Shown here piece by piece: positions 17,553 to 25,564 of a stretch of DNA of 64,000 nucleotides; the first letter of the stretch is position 1, and each line of letters starts with the position of its first letter. The notes under the pieces are model-generated. The model saw nothing but the letters and a program-made list of their open reading frames with translations. It made no database searches and had not been told where the DNA came from. Source of the stretch: Bacillota bacterium. Its GTDB lineage: Bacteria; Bacillota; Clostridia; Christensenellales; Aristaeellaceae. Made by a program: the position numbers and the translations under genes. The stretch is taken from positions 1 through 64,000 of the forward strand of contig JAEYOV010000007.1 in assembly GCA_023411395.1 (NCBI GenBank), written 5' to 3'.

Positions 17553-18476
17553 TCACCTCCCAAGCAGATGCAGGGCGGCTTTTGCGATGCCCTGTTCCGT
17601 GAGGCCGTAGTGCTCAAATATCTGCTGGCTTGAGCCGTTATAAAGGGTCTCGTGGGGCAAACCCATTATCTTCATGGGCACAGGGCAGTTCTGGCATACA
17701 AATTCTGCCACTGCGGCCCCCAGCCCGCCATGTTCGTCATGCTCTTCAACGGTGACAATGGCCCCCGTTTGGGCGGCTTTCCGCACCGCGTTTACATCCA
17801 GGGGCTGGATGGTGTGCATATCCAGGACTGTGGCGCCGATGCCGCTTTGCTCCAAAATATCCGCCGCCCGAAGCGCGTGGTATACCATTTCCCCGCAGGC
17901 GATGAGGGCGATGTCTTTCCCTGCCCTAAGTTCATTGGCCCGGCCGATCTCAAAGGGGTCACCCGGCCCGTATACGTCCGGCACTTCCCCGCGGCCCATG
18001 CGGACATAGGCAGGGTGGGGAGACTGCACAAGCGCCCTTGTCATCTTTTCCGTCTGGCATGCGTCGGCGGGCAGGATCACGGTGAGACCGGCCACGGCGC
18101 GCATCAATGCGATATCCTGCACGGCATGGTGGGTGTACCCCAGCGCGCCATAGCTGACACCGCCGGAAACGCCAATGATTTTCACATTGGATGCAGAATA
18201 CACCACGTCCACCTTGACCTGCTCGGCGGAGCGCAGGGACAAAAAGCAGGCCGGCCCGCAGACAAAGGGCTTCAGCCCGGCATTATACAGCCCGGCTCCA
18301 ATGCCTACGGCGTCCTGCTCGGCGATGCCGCATTCCACAAACTGCCCGGGCAATTCCCTGGCAAAATCCGAAAGGGTAACCGAACCTCTTGAATCGGTAG
18401 CGACGGCGAAGATGGAGGCATCCGCCTTGGCCAGGGCGAGCAGCGTTTCCGCAAAGGCTTTTCTTGCGGCTTTCAT
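17553..18476 (-). CDS. Transketolase C-terminal subunit (split transketolase; AptB-like or AptA-like)
   Basis: About 307 residues equal to the pyrimidine-binding and C-terminal domains of transketolase. FVECGIAEQDAVGIGAGL (about 47-64) carries the catalytic Glu that activates thiamine diphosphate; YTHHAVQDIALMRA and a C-terminal VTVEEHDEHGGLG also match. The ATG at 18474-18476 overlaps the stop of the N-subunit as ATGA, with GGGGGTGG upstream, so the two halves are translationally coupled. Two-gene transketolases are used by several specialised sugar pathways, including cleavage of D-apulose 4-phosphate with glyceraldehyde 3-phosphate to give DHAP and xylulose 5-phosphate. The neighbouring kinase and isomerase support a specialised role over general pentose phosphate metabolism. 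Confidence 0.9.
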   Translation of the reverse strand: MKAARKAFAETLLALAKADASIFAVATDSRGSVTLSDFARELPGQFVECGIAEQDAVGIGAGLYNAGLKPFVCGPACFLSLRSAEQVKVDVVYSASNVKIIGVSGGVSYGALGYTHHAVQDIALMRAVAGLTVILPADACQTEKMTRALVQSPHPAYVRMGRGEVPDVYGPGDPFEIGRANELRAGKDIALIACGEMVYHALRAADILEQSGIGATVLDMHTIQPLDVNAVRKAAQTGAIVTVEEHDEHGGLGAAVAEFVCQNCPVPMKIMGLPHETLYNGSSQQIFEHYGLTEQGIAKAALHLLGR

Positions 18477-19306
18477 GCCCATTCCACCCCCTTTACGTTC
18501 AGGGCCTGGTACGCTTCCCGCAATTGCTCAGGCGTGGGCACCTTGTGGTGCCACTCCGGCTTGTTTTGGGCAAAGGGAAGCCCCTTGCCCTTGATGGTAT
18601 TGGCAATCAGCAGGTGCGGTTTTCCCTTCGTCCGTACCCCATCAAAATATCCCGTCAAGGCGGACATATCATGGCCATCCGCCGCCTCAACCTCCCAGCC
18701 GAAGGAACGCCATTTCTCCGCAAGGCTTTCAAGCGCCATCACTTCTTCGGTCGTGCCGCTGATTTGAAGGCCGTTGCGGTCTATGATGGCAAACAGATTG
18801 TCCAGCTTGTAGTGCGCCGCCGACATGGCCGCCTCCCACACGGAGCCCTCCGCCTGTTCGCCGTCGCCCATGACCACGTAAACGCGGTAGCTTTGGCCTG
18901 TCCGCCTGGCTCCCAGCGCCATGCCCACACCAATGGGCAGGCCGTGCCCCAAGGCGCCGGTGCAGCATTCCACCCCTGGCACGTGGTTGTTGGGGTGTCC
19001 GATCAGCCGGCTGCCGGGCCTGGAAAAATCATTCAGCTCCTTTTTTTCAAAGAAGCCCAAGTCTGCCAGAATGGCCAGGTACCCTTCCACGCTATGGCCC
19101 TTGCTCAATAAAAAGCGGTCCCTGTCCGGATGGTTGGGCTCATTCTTGTAGAGCTTCATGACATGATAATGAAGGCATGTTAATATGTCCAGGCAGGACA
19201 TGGCCCCGCCCGTATGACCAGTTTTTGCCCGACAGATCATGGTAACAGCGTCCGCCCTGCGCAGATTGGCAATCGTTATAAGCTGCTCAGCCGTCATGCA
19301 TTTCAC
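18473..19306 (-). CDS. Transketolase N-terminal subunit (thiamine diphosphate domain)
   Basis: 277 residues corresponding to the first domain of transketolase. The sequence has AKTGHTGGAMS (about 27-37), LLSKGHSVEGY, the thiamine diphosphate/Mg2+ motif GDGEQAEGSVWEA with the following IIDRNGLQISG, and a C-terminal GKGLPFAQN. It needs the C-subunit encoded immediately downstream for activity. It is the first gene of the long minus-strand operon and has a recognisable promoter (19341-19368). GGAG lies 9 nt before the ATG. Confidence 0.91.
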   Translation of the reverse strand: MKCMTAEQLITIANLRRADAVTMICRAKTGHTGGAMSCLDILTCLHYHVMKLYKNEPNHPDRDRFLLSKGHSVEGYLAILADLGFFEKKELNDFSRPGSRLIGHPNNHVPGVECCTGALGHGLPIGVGMALGARRTGQSYRVYVVMGDGEQAEGSVWEAAMSAAHYKLDNLFAIIDRNGLQISGTTEEVMALESLAEKWRSFGWEVEAADGHDMSALTGYFDGVRTKGKPHLLIANTIKGKGLPFAQNKPEWHHKVPTPEQLREAYQALNVKGVEWA

Positions 19307-19340
19307 TCATCTCCAACTTTATATGCAACACTCTGATTGA

Positions 19341-19368
19341 ATTATACTAAATTTTTTAATTTTGTAAA
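19341..19368 (-). promoter_or_regulatory. Promoter of the transketolase-kinase-isomerase operon
   Basis: On the minus strand TTTACA (19363-19368) and TATAAT (19341-19346) are 16 bp apart, in very AT-rich DNA, 35 bp before the transketolase N-subunit start. Just upstream lies the small palindrome CGAT-TT-ATCG (19387-19396), a possible operator. A second palindrome GTGATCAC is at 19445-19452 in the middle of this divergent region. Confidence 0.65.
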
Positions 19369-19559
19369 GCTAAACTTGTTTTGAAACGATTTATCGACAC
19401 ACGCATAATACGGCAAGCAAACAGACTGATTATGCCTGAAAACCGTGATCACAACGGCTCCGCAGCTTCTTAATGACTCATCCGGCATGGCGGAATAAAC
19501 CGTATATTGACACGTTCAGTGAATTAAACGAAATTTTTACGCGGATGTTTGCTAAATTG

Positions 19560-19588
19560 TTGACACAGGATAATGCATCATGTATAAT
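19560..19588 (+). promoter_or_regulatory. Consensus sigma-A promoter of the second sugar transporter operon
   Basis: TTGACA (19560-19565), a 17-bp spacer and a perfect TATAAT (19583-19588), 127 bp before the binding-protein ATG. A near-consensus promoter suggests control by a repressor, for which the LacI protein at 24512-25516 is the obvious candidate. The rest of the 409-bp divergent region shows palindromes but no gene. Confidence 0.8.
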
Positions 19589-19715
19589 CAGGCCATCGAT
19601 CCATGTGCGTATGATATATTGCTTATTTGTTGGACACGGAATTGTTTTGTCTTTCTTGATACGATATCCGCAGGAGCGGATTCGCAGATAAATATTCAAG
19701 GAGGAGGACAATCGT

Positions 19716-20987
19716 ATGAAACGTACCCTAGCCCTGGTTTTGACCTTGTGCCTTTGCTTGGGCCTTTTAGGCGCAGCATCCGCACAGGAAAAGACGGAAC
19801 TGAGGATCATGTGGTGGGGTTCCCAAACGCGCCATGACCGCACAATTGCCGCGCTGGAACTGTACCAGCAGCAGAATCCCGGCATCACCTTCAGCTACGA
19901 GTTCATGGGTTCCCAGGATTATTGGACAAAGCTGAGCACGCTGGTGGCTTCCGGCGATGTGCCCGACGTTTTCCAGATCGGCAACAACTTCCTGACCTAT
20001 GAAAGCGCCATCGAGCCTCTGGACAGCTACATTCAAAGCGGTTTGATCGACATCAGCAACACCAATGACAGCTACCTGTCCACCACCCGCATCAAAGGCG
20101 TTCAAATGGGCATCTCCCTTGGCGTCAACTCACTGGCGCTGGCGTACGATCCCGAAATGTTCGCTAAAGCCGGCGTGGCGGAACCCACCCCCAACTGGAC
20201 CTGGGCCGAGTTTGAGCAGGCGGCCTTAACCATCCATGAAAAGCTGGGGGTATTCGGCTCCAGCATGTTCAACGATTTTTTCATCGGCATGGTCATCGGC
20301 ATTCCCCAGTACGGCACCGGGGAAACGGTGTACAATGCCGACGCCACAGGCCTGGGCTATACCAATGACAAGTACATATCCGATTATATGGCCATGAAAA
20401 AGCGCCTGCTGGATGCGGGGGCGTATCCGACCGCCGGCGAACTGGCCGCCATCACCGACGTGGAAAACGACTTTTTGACAAAAGGCACCGCGGCCATGAC
20501 CTGGCTCCATTCCAACACCGCCGTGGCGCTGATGACAGCCGCCAACAGGCCCCTGAAGCTGGCCGCGCCGCCCAAGCAGACCGCCGACGGCCCCTCCGGC
20601 CTGTGCATCCGTTCCTCCCAGGCCTTCTCCATCTACAACCAATCCAAGCATAAGGAAGAGGCCGCCAAATTCATCAGTTGGTTTATGAACAGCGAAGAAG
20701 CCAACGCCATCTTAAAGGGCGAGCGCGGCGTACCCATCACGGCCAACGTCCGCGAGGCTTTGGCCGCCAACCTGGATGCGTCCACCAAGGCCACCTATGA
20801 CTTCATCAGCCTGGTAGGCGCCCTGGCCAGCAATCCCCCGCCCCTGGAGCCCGCCGCCCAGACCGAGCTGGAAGACATCCGCAAGCAGATCGATGAGGAA
20901 GTCATGTTCGGCCTGATCACCCCGGAAGAAGGCGCGGCAAAATTCCGCACCGAGGCAGAGGATGCCTTTGCAAGGACAGCAAAGTAA
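19716..20987 (+). CDS. Extracellular sugar-binding protein of second CUT1 ABC transporter
   Basis: A 423-residue family-1 binding protein with a type I signal peptide (MKRTLALVLTLCLCLGLLG, then AASAQE). The two cysteines at residues 12 and 14 lie inside the hydrophobic core and do not form a lipobox, so it should be released or held by other means. The mature start LRIMWWGSQTRHDRTIAALELYQ is typical of sugar-binding proteins. AAGGAGGAGG-like sequence precedes the ATG. It heads the plus-strand operon with two permeases and a GH140-type glycosidase, divergent from the sugar kinase/transketolase operon, so the two are probably induced together. Confidence 0.92.
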   Translation: MKRTLALVLTLCLCLGLLGAASAQEKTELRIMWWGSQTRHDRTIAALELYQQQNPGITFSYEFMGSQDYWTKLSTLVASGDVPDVFQIGNNFLTYESAIEPLDSYIQSGLIDISNTNDSYLSTTRIKGVQMGISLGVNSLALAYDPEMFAKAGVAEPTPNWTWAEFEQAALTIHEKLGVFGSSMFNDFFIGMVIGIPQYGTGETVYNADATGLGYTNDKYISDYMAMKKRLLDAGAYPTAGELAAITDVENDFLTKGTAAMTWLHSNTAVALMTAANRPLKLAAPPKQTADGPSGLCIRSSQAFSIYNQSKHKEEAAKFISWFMNSEEANAILKGERGVPITANVREALAANLDASTKATYDFISLVGALASNPPPLEPAAQTELEDIRKQIDEEVMFGLITPEEGAAKFRTEAEDAFARTAK

Positions 20988-21000
20988 TTCATGCTGAATG

Positions 21001-21038
21001 GTTCGCCTTGCCGGTCTTGCATGGCCGGCAAGGCGAAT
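21001..21038 (+). terminator. Intercistronic stem-loop after binding-protein gene
   Basis: TTCGCCTTGCCGG pairs perfectly with CCGGCAAGGCGAA around a TCTTGCATGG loop, 14 bp after the binding-protein stop. No long U-run follows (ATCTTTACGG), which favours partial termination or mRNA protection over complete termination. Confidence 0.8.
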
Positions 21039-21059
21039 CTTTACGGAGGGGGAATTCCC

Positions 21060-21995
21060 ATGAATCAGGCAGCGCCAGCGGTAAAAAAACGAATCAAGTA
21101 CAGCAACAGGAACCTTCGACAGCAGGCCATCGCCGGCTATGTGTTTACGCTGCCCTTCATACTGGGTTTTCTTTGTTTTTTCATCATTCCCATGTGCTAT
21201 TCCCTGTATCTTTCCTTTTCGAAGTATTCCATCGGCGGCGCCATCAAGTGGATCGGTCTGGACAATTACATCCGCATGTTTACAAAGGACGCCAAGTTTT
21301 TGAAATCCATCAGCGTCACGCTGTTTTTTGTATTGGTGGCCGTCCCTATGAAGGTAGGCTTTGCCCTTTTGGTAGCGCTGGCCCTGCACGTAAAATCCCG
21401 GGCGGCCAACGTATACCGCTCCGCCTATTACCTGCCCTCCCTGGTGGGCGGAAGCGTGGCGATCTCCATCATGTGGCGGGAATTGTTTTCCGATTTTGGC
21501 GTCATCAACGCCATGCTCCAGGGGCTGGGGCTATCAAAGATCTCCTGGCTGGGCGACCCGCGCTATGCCATCTGGACGCTGATCACCATGACGGCATGGC
21601 AATTCGGTTCCTCCATGATTATTTTTGCGGCGGGGCTCAAGCAAATTCCCGAAACATATTACGAGGCGGCCAAGATCGACGGCGCCGGCGGCATGGCCAG
21701 GCTTTTCAAAATCACGCTTCCCCTTTTGTCGTCAGTCATTTTCTTCAATCTGGTGATGCAGATCATTTCCGGTTTCATGACGTTTACCCAGGCGTTTATC
21801 ATCACCACCGGCGGCCCCCTGGAATCCACCATGTTCTACGCATTGTACATTTACAACCGCGCCTTTAAATACGGCGAACTGGGCTACGGCAGCGCCCTGG
21901 CCTGGTTCCTGCTGGTCATGATCGCCGTAGCAACGGGCATCATGTTCAAATTCTCCAAAAGTTGGGTCTATTACGAGTCAAAGGAGAAGATGTGA
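21060..21995 (+). CDS. CUT1 sugar ABC transporter permease (first subunit)
   Basis: 311 residues from the ATG at 21060 (MNQAAPAVKKRIKYSNRN), with GGAGGGGG upstream. Six hydrophobic segments begin with AIAGYVFTLPFILGFLCFF, and the EAA loop is ETYYEAAKIDGAGGMARLF. The open frame extends upstream through the intercistronic hairpin, which argues against an earlier start. It partners the next permease and the binding protein before it. As in the other CUT1 operons here, no ATPase is encoded. Confidence 0.92.
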   Translation: MNQAAPAVKKRIKYSNRNLRQQAIAGYVFTLPFILGFLCFFIIPMCYSLYLSFSKYSIGGAIKWIGLDNYIRMFTKDAKFLKSISVTLFFVLVAVPMKVGFALLVALALHVKSRAANVYRSAYYLPSLVGGSVAISIMWRELFSDFGVINAMLQGLGLSKISWLGDPRYAIWTLITMTAWQFGSSMIIFAAGLKQIPETYYEAAKIDGAGGMARLFKITLPLLSSVIFFNLVMQIISGFMTFTQAFIITTGGPLESTMFYALYIYNRAFKYGELGYGSALAWFLLVMIAVATGIMFKFSKSWVYYESKEKM

Positions 21996-21997
21996 CC

Positions 21998-22840
21998 ATG
22001 AAGCGCGGCAGGATATACAGGATGAGCCTGTACCACCTTTGCATCATCTTCTTTGGCTGCGTTATGCTCTATCCCGTGGCGTGGATGATTGCCGGTTCCT
22101 TTAAAACCAATGTGGAGATATTGAACAACTCCCTGACGCTATGGCCGGAAAATTTTTCGGTGAACAACTATGTCACCGGGTGGTTAGGGTTTGGCGGCAT
22201 CACCTTTGGCACCTTCTTTAGAAACTCCATCATCGTTTCCTGCGGCGCCACCCTCGGCACGGTGCTGTCTTCCTCCCTGGTGGCCTACGGCTTTTCCCGG
22301 CTGCGGTTTCCGGGGCGCAGGTTCTGGTTCATATGCATGATGCTGACCATGATGCTGCCCGGCCAGATCATGCTCATTCCCCAGTACATCATCTTTCTGA
22401 AGCTTGGCTGGATCAACAAGTTTTATCCACTGATCGTTCCGGCCTTTGGGGGCAGCGCATTTTTTACGTTCATGATCATGCAGTTCATTCAGGGCCTTCC
22501 CCGGGAACTGGACGAGGCGGCCACCATAGACGGGTGTTCCCCCTATTCCATCTTTCCCAGGATCATATTGCCCCTGATCGTTCCCTCCCTGGTGACCGCC
22601 ACAGTCATCAGCTTCTATTGGAAATGGGATGATTTTCTGGGCCCGCTGCTGTATTTGAGCCGGGTGCAGATGTTCACTGTTTCCGTCGCCATCAAGGCAT
22701 TTGCCGACGCTTCCTCCTCCACCGATTACGGAGCCATGTTTGCCATGTCCACCCTGTCCCTTTTGCCGGTGTTTTTGATTTTCCTGTTCTTCAACCGGCT
22801 CTTGATTGAGGGCGTCAGCACCACGGGAATGAAAAACTGA
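21998..22840 (+). CDS. CUT1 sugar ABC transporter permease (second subunit, MalG-type)
   Basis: 280 residues starting MKRGRIYRMSLYHLC, with six membrane segments and the EAA loop RELDEAATIDGCSPYSIF. AAGGAG lies upstream inside the end of the previous gene. A GTG at 21992 that overlaps the preceding stop is an alternative start and would add two residues. The stop TGA is part of the ribosome site of the glycosidase gene that follows, so all four genes of this plus-strand unit are tightly coupled. Confidence 0.92.
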   Translation: MKRGRIYRMSLYHLCIIFFGCVMLYPVAWMIAGSFKTNVEILNNSLTLWPENFSVNNYVTGWLGFGGITFGTFFRNSIIVSCGATLGTVLSSSLVAYGFSRLRFPGRRFWFICMMLTMMLPGQIMLIPQYIIFLKLGWINKFYPLIVPAFGGSAFFTFMIMQFIQGLPRELDEAATIDGCSPYSIFPRIILPLIVPSLVTATVISFYWKWDDFLGPLLYLSRVQMFTVSVAIKAFADASSSTDYGAMFAMSTLSLLPVFLIFLFFNRLLIEGVSTTGMKN

Positions 22841-22850
22841 GGAGTTGCCT

Positions 22851-24212
22851 ATGTCAGATCGTTTGTCCGTCAGTAAATGCGGCCGGTATTTTTTGCGCGG
22901 GGATTTCCCCTTTTTCTGGCTGGGTGACACTGCCTGGCTGCTGTTTCGCAAACTGAGCATGCCGGAAACCAGGCTGTATCTTGAAAACCGTGCCAAGAAG
23001 GGCTTCACGGTGATCCAGGCCACTTTGGTTCATGAGGAGCACACCCGAAATGCCGCCGGGTCTTTCGCTTTGATAAATGAGAATTTCGCCGCGCCCAATG
23101 AGGATATGAGCCCTAACAGCTTCTGGGGGCAGGTGGATGAAACCATCCGCCACGCCGCGTCCCTGGGGCTTGTGATGGCGCTGCTGCCGGCCTGGGGAAG
23201 CCATTATAAAAGCGGAGCGCTGAACGGGGATACCATCGGGCCGTACACGGATTTTCTGGCGCGTCACTTTGGCCGTTATCCCAATGTGATCTGGCTGGTG
23301 GGCGGGGATGTGCGGGGCGACGAAGCCTGTGAAAGCTTCCATGCCATGGGCCGCGCGCTGCAAATAAAATGCCCCGGCCATCTGATCGGCTACCATCCCT
23401 TTGGCCGCTGTTCCTCCTCCATGTGGTTTCATGATTGCGATTGGCTGGATTTCAACATGTTCCAATCGGGCCACCGGGATTATACGCAAATCAAGCTCAA
23501 TGCCTGGGATGACAAGGTGGATGTGGAACGCTTCGTGGGGGAAGACAATTACCAATATGTCAGGCAGGACCTTGCGCTTGCACCCCCCAAGCCTACCCTG
23601 GACGGGGAACCATCCTACGAGCTGATCCCCCACGGCCTGCACGACAGCACCAAGCCCTACTGGCAGGCCTGCGATGTCAGGCGGTATGCCTATTGGTCCG
23701 TGCTTTCCGGCGCCGCGGGCCATACTTACGGGGATAACGCCATCATGCAGTTTTGGTTTGGCAATGAAAAAGCCGCCTACGGCGCAATGATCCCATGGCA
23801 GGAATCATTGCACAACCCCGGCAGCATGCAGATGGGGCACCTTCGCCGCGTGATGGAATCCCTTCCTTGGTTTGAAGGGCGCGCCTGTCAGGAATTGCTC
23901 ATACATAATGACGGCCAGCGGTATGATTACAATCTTGCCTTTGCGGCACATAACGCAGCCTGTGTGTACACCTATACCGGCGCGCCTTTTGAGGTGGATA
24001 CGAACGCCTTGCCCTTTGAAAAAGGAAAGGCGTACTGGTTCGATCCGGTGATCGGCGGAGCAAGCCTGATCGGCGAGGCCGGCCGCGGAGGCATCAAGCA
24101 ATTTATTCCTCCCGACAGGCGTTTGGGCCAGCCAGACTGGCTGCTGGTTCTGACCGGAGAGGGTTGGGATTACCCGTTTGCCCTGAAAAATAAGCCGTTT
24201 CTCTTATTATAA
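22851..24212 (+). CDS. GH140-type (DUF4038) apiosidase-like glycoside hydrolase
   Basis: A 453-residue cytoplasmic enzyme with no signal peptide. It opens with a short strand and then PFFWLGDTAWLLFRKL and NRAKKGFTVIQATLV (residues ~20-60), the diagnostic start of the DUF4038/apiosidase-like barrel. NVIWLVGGDVRGDE near 145 and the C-terminal beta domain (PFEKGKAYWFDPVIGG) match the usual DUF4038 plus PF12904 architecture. The founding GH140 enzyme is an apiosidase acting on rhamnogalacturonan II. Here the enzyme would hydrolyse imported apiosides to D-apiose. GAGGAG lies 6 nt before the ATG. It ends in a strong hairpin terminator. Substrate assignment is inference from family and neighbours. 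Confidence 0.85.
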   Translation: MSDRLSVSKCGRYFLRGDFPFFWLGDTAWLLFRKLSMPETRLYLENRAKKGFTVIQATLVHEEHTRNAAGSFALINENFAAPNEDMSPNSFWGQVDETIRHAASLGLVMALLPAWGSHYKSGALNGDTIGPYTDFLARHFGRYPNVIWLVGGDVRGDEACESFHAMGRALQIKCPGHLIGYHPFGRCSSSMWFHDCDWLDFNMFQSGHRDYTQIKLNAWDDKVDVERFVGEDNYQYVRQDLALAPPKPTLDGEPSYELIPHGLHDSTKPYWQACDVRRYAYWSVLSGAAGHTYGDNAIMQFWFGNEKAAYGAMIPWQESLHNPGSMQMGHLRRVMESLPWFEGRACQELLIHNDGQRYDYNLAFAAHNAACVYTYTGAPFEVDTNALPFEKGKAYWFDPVIGGASLIGEAGRGGIKQFIPPDRRLGQPDWLLVLTGEGWDYPFALKNKPFLLL

Positions 24213-24217
24213 TAAAA

Positions 24218-24255
24218 GGGCGGCCCCGTGAATGATATCGCGGGGCCGCCCTGTA
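24218..24255. terminator. Bidirectional terminator, copy 1 of a 38-bp direct repeat
   Basis: GGGCGGCCCCG pairs with CGGGGCCGCCC around a TGAATGATATCG loop, 6 bp after the GH140-type gene stop. The whole 38-bp block recurs identically at 24467-24504. Confidence 0.85.
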
Positions 24256-24258
24256 GTG

Positions 24259-24459
24259 TGTCAAAAAAGTGGCGATGCCACTTTTTTGAGTTTTTCCCTC
24301 GCCGCACTGCACCAAGGCTGCGCCTTTGTGCGGCCGTTTGCTCGGGTAAGGTAGGAATTTCTTCGAAATTCCTGCGAAAATCACCGCACATGTCGCTGGT
24401 TTTCGATCTAATATTGGAGGGCTTCGGCCCTCCAATACCTCCCAATAGGTTTTTTGACA
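24259..24459. mobile_element. Structured MITE-like element between two terminator copies
   Basis: About 201 bp bounded by the inverted repeats TGTCAAAAAA (24259-24268) and TTTTTTGACA (24450-24459). Inside are several perfect stems: AAAAAAGTGGC/GCCACTTTTTT (24263-24287), GCCGCAC/GTGCGGC with a nested AAGG/CCTT (24301-24334), AGGAATTTC/GAAATTCCT (24353-24373) and TATTGGAGGGC/GCCCTCCAATA with a TTCG loop (24412-24437). No open frame of note. It separates two identical copies of a 38-bp terminator, as if a small element landed in or next to a shared terminator. It could instead be a structured RNA. Confidence 0.5.
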
Positions 24460-24466
24460 GTCTGAA

Positions 24467-24504
24467 GGGCGGCCCCGTGAATGATATCGCGGGGCCGCCC
24501 TGTA
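24467..24504. terminator. Bidirectional terminator, copy 2 of a 38-bp direct repeat
   Basis: Identical to 24218-24255. It lies 8 bp before the stop of the convergent LacI gene and would terminate that gene. Confidence 0.85.
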
Positions 24505-24511
24505 TTGTTGC

Positions 24512-25516
24512 TTACATTACCAGCACGCTCATCCTTTCCACCAACTCCACGCCGATTTCCATTTTCAATTCACATTGGGATTTATAACGGTTCAGCCCCA
24601 TGAGCATCCGGACGGCCTGTTTGCCCATCTCCTCCCTGAATACCCTCACTGTAGTCAGGGGAGGATTGCTGATTTGGCACAGGTTCATATCATCCATGCC
24701 GATCAGGGAAACATCCTGCGGTATGCGGCATCCTTTTTCTATAAGTGCCCGCATGCATCCCACCGCCATGATGTCGTTCCCCGCAAAAAACGCGGTGGGC
24801 AGCGGCCGGTTCTGATCGAGGTAGGCTTGCATATCCCGGTAAGCGCCTTCAATGGTGGGCGTAACCCGCCAAATGTGGTCCTTGTCCACAACGAGGCCCT
24901 TTTCCATCAAAGCGGCCTCAAAGCCCTTGCGGCGGTAACGCATGTTGTTGAACTCCACATCGCTGGTGATATGGCCGATGTTCCTGTGCCCCGCCAAATA
25001 CAAGGCATTGGCCGCTACAAAGCCCGCATTGTAATTGTTCATTACCACAGTGCTGATCTTTTCATGGCGGAACAGGTTGTCCAGCACCACCAGGGGTGAC
25101 AGGCACTGCATAAAAGCCGTAAGGTCCTCGCTGTGCATTTCCGTTCCCAACAGCAGGATGCCGGCGCAGTCCTCCTTGCAGATGTCTTTGATCCTGTCCA
25201 GATAGTCCGCATCCTTTGTCATATGAATGTGGGTGATCATCAGCTCCAGCCCATTCACATGACACTCCCGGTCAATGGCCTCAATCAATTCCATGAAAAA
25301 CTGCGTATCCATCACCACAAGGCCATGCCGTTTGAAAATGACCAGGCGGATGGTACTGTCCTTTGTTTTGCCGACGGTGTAGCCCATTTCCCTGGCAATG
25401 GCCAGAATACGCTGCACGGTTTCTTCCCCTACACCCCGCTTGCCGGTCAATGCGTTGCTCACAGTCGCCGGCGAAACGCCGGCCCGGGTTGCTATATCCT
25501 TTACGCGTACTTTCAT
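24512..25516 (-). CDS. LacI-family transcriptional regulator
   Basis: 334 residues: the N-terminal LacI helix-turn-helix and hinge (VKDIATRAGVSPATVSNALTG, with KRGVGEETVQRILAIAREMGY) followed by a periplasmic-binding-like sensor domain (IPQDVSLIGMDDMNLCQISNPPLTTV near the end). It should bind a palindromic operator and leave it, or bind it, in response to a sugar. It follows the DUF5060/DUF4038 glycosidase gene by 48 bp on the same strand. The consensus promoter at 19560 and the palindromes in the 19.3-19.5 kb divergent region are the best candidate targets. A sugar product of the apiose pathway is a natural effector (inference). Confidence 0.93.
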   Translation of the reverse strand: MKVRVKDIATRAGVSPATVSNALTGKRGVGEETVQRILAIAREMGYTVGKTKDSTIRLVIFKRHGLVVMDTQFFMELIEAIDRECHVNGLELMITHIHMTKDADYLDRIKDICKEDCAGILLLGTEMHSEDLTAFMQCLSPLVVLDNLFRHEKISTVVMNNYNAGFVAANALYLAGHRNIGHITSDVEFNNMRYRRKGFEAALMEKGLVVDKDHIWRVTPTIEGAYRDMQAYLDQNRPLPTAFFAGNDIMAVGCMRALIEKGCRIPQDVSLIGMDDMNLCQISNPPLTTVRVFREEMGKQAVRMLMGLNRYKSQCELKMEIGVELVERMSVLVM

Positions 25517-25564
25517 GCCGATACCATGCCTCTATCTTATTTTGCCTTGCGATGCGATATTTTT

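Noticed and set aside
14690..19306. Sulfoquinovose (sulfo-transketolase) pathway as explanation of the isomerase and split transketolase
   Set aside because: No sulfonate-handling genes are visible, and the FGGY kinase implies a phosphorylated ketose. The GH140-type gene favours apiose. Kept as an alternative to be tested.
19381..19396. Catabolite-responsive element (cre)
   Set aside because: TTGAAACGATTTATCG deviates from the cre consensus in the central CG context; only the small palindrome is noted.
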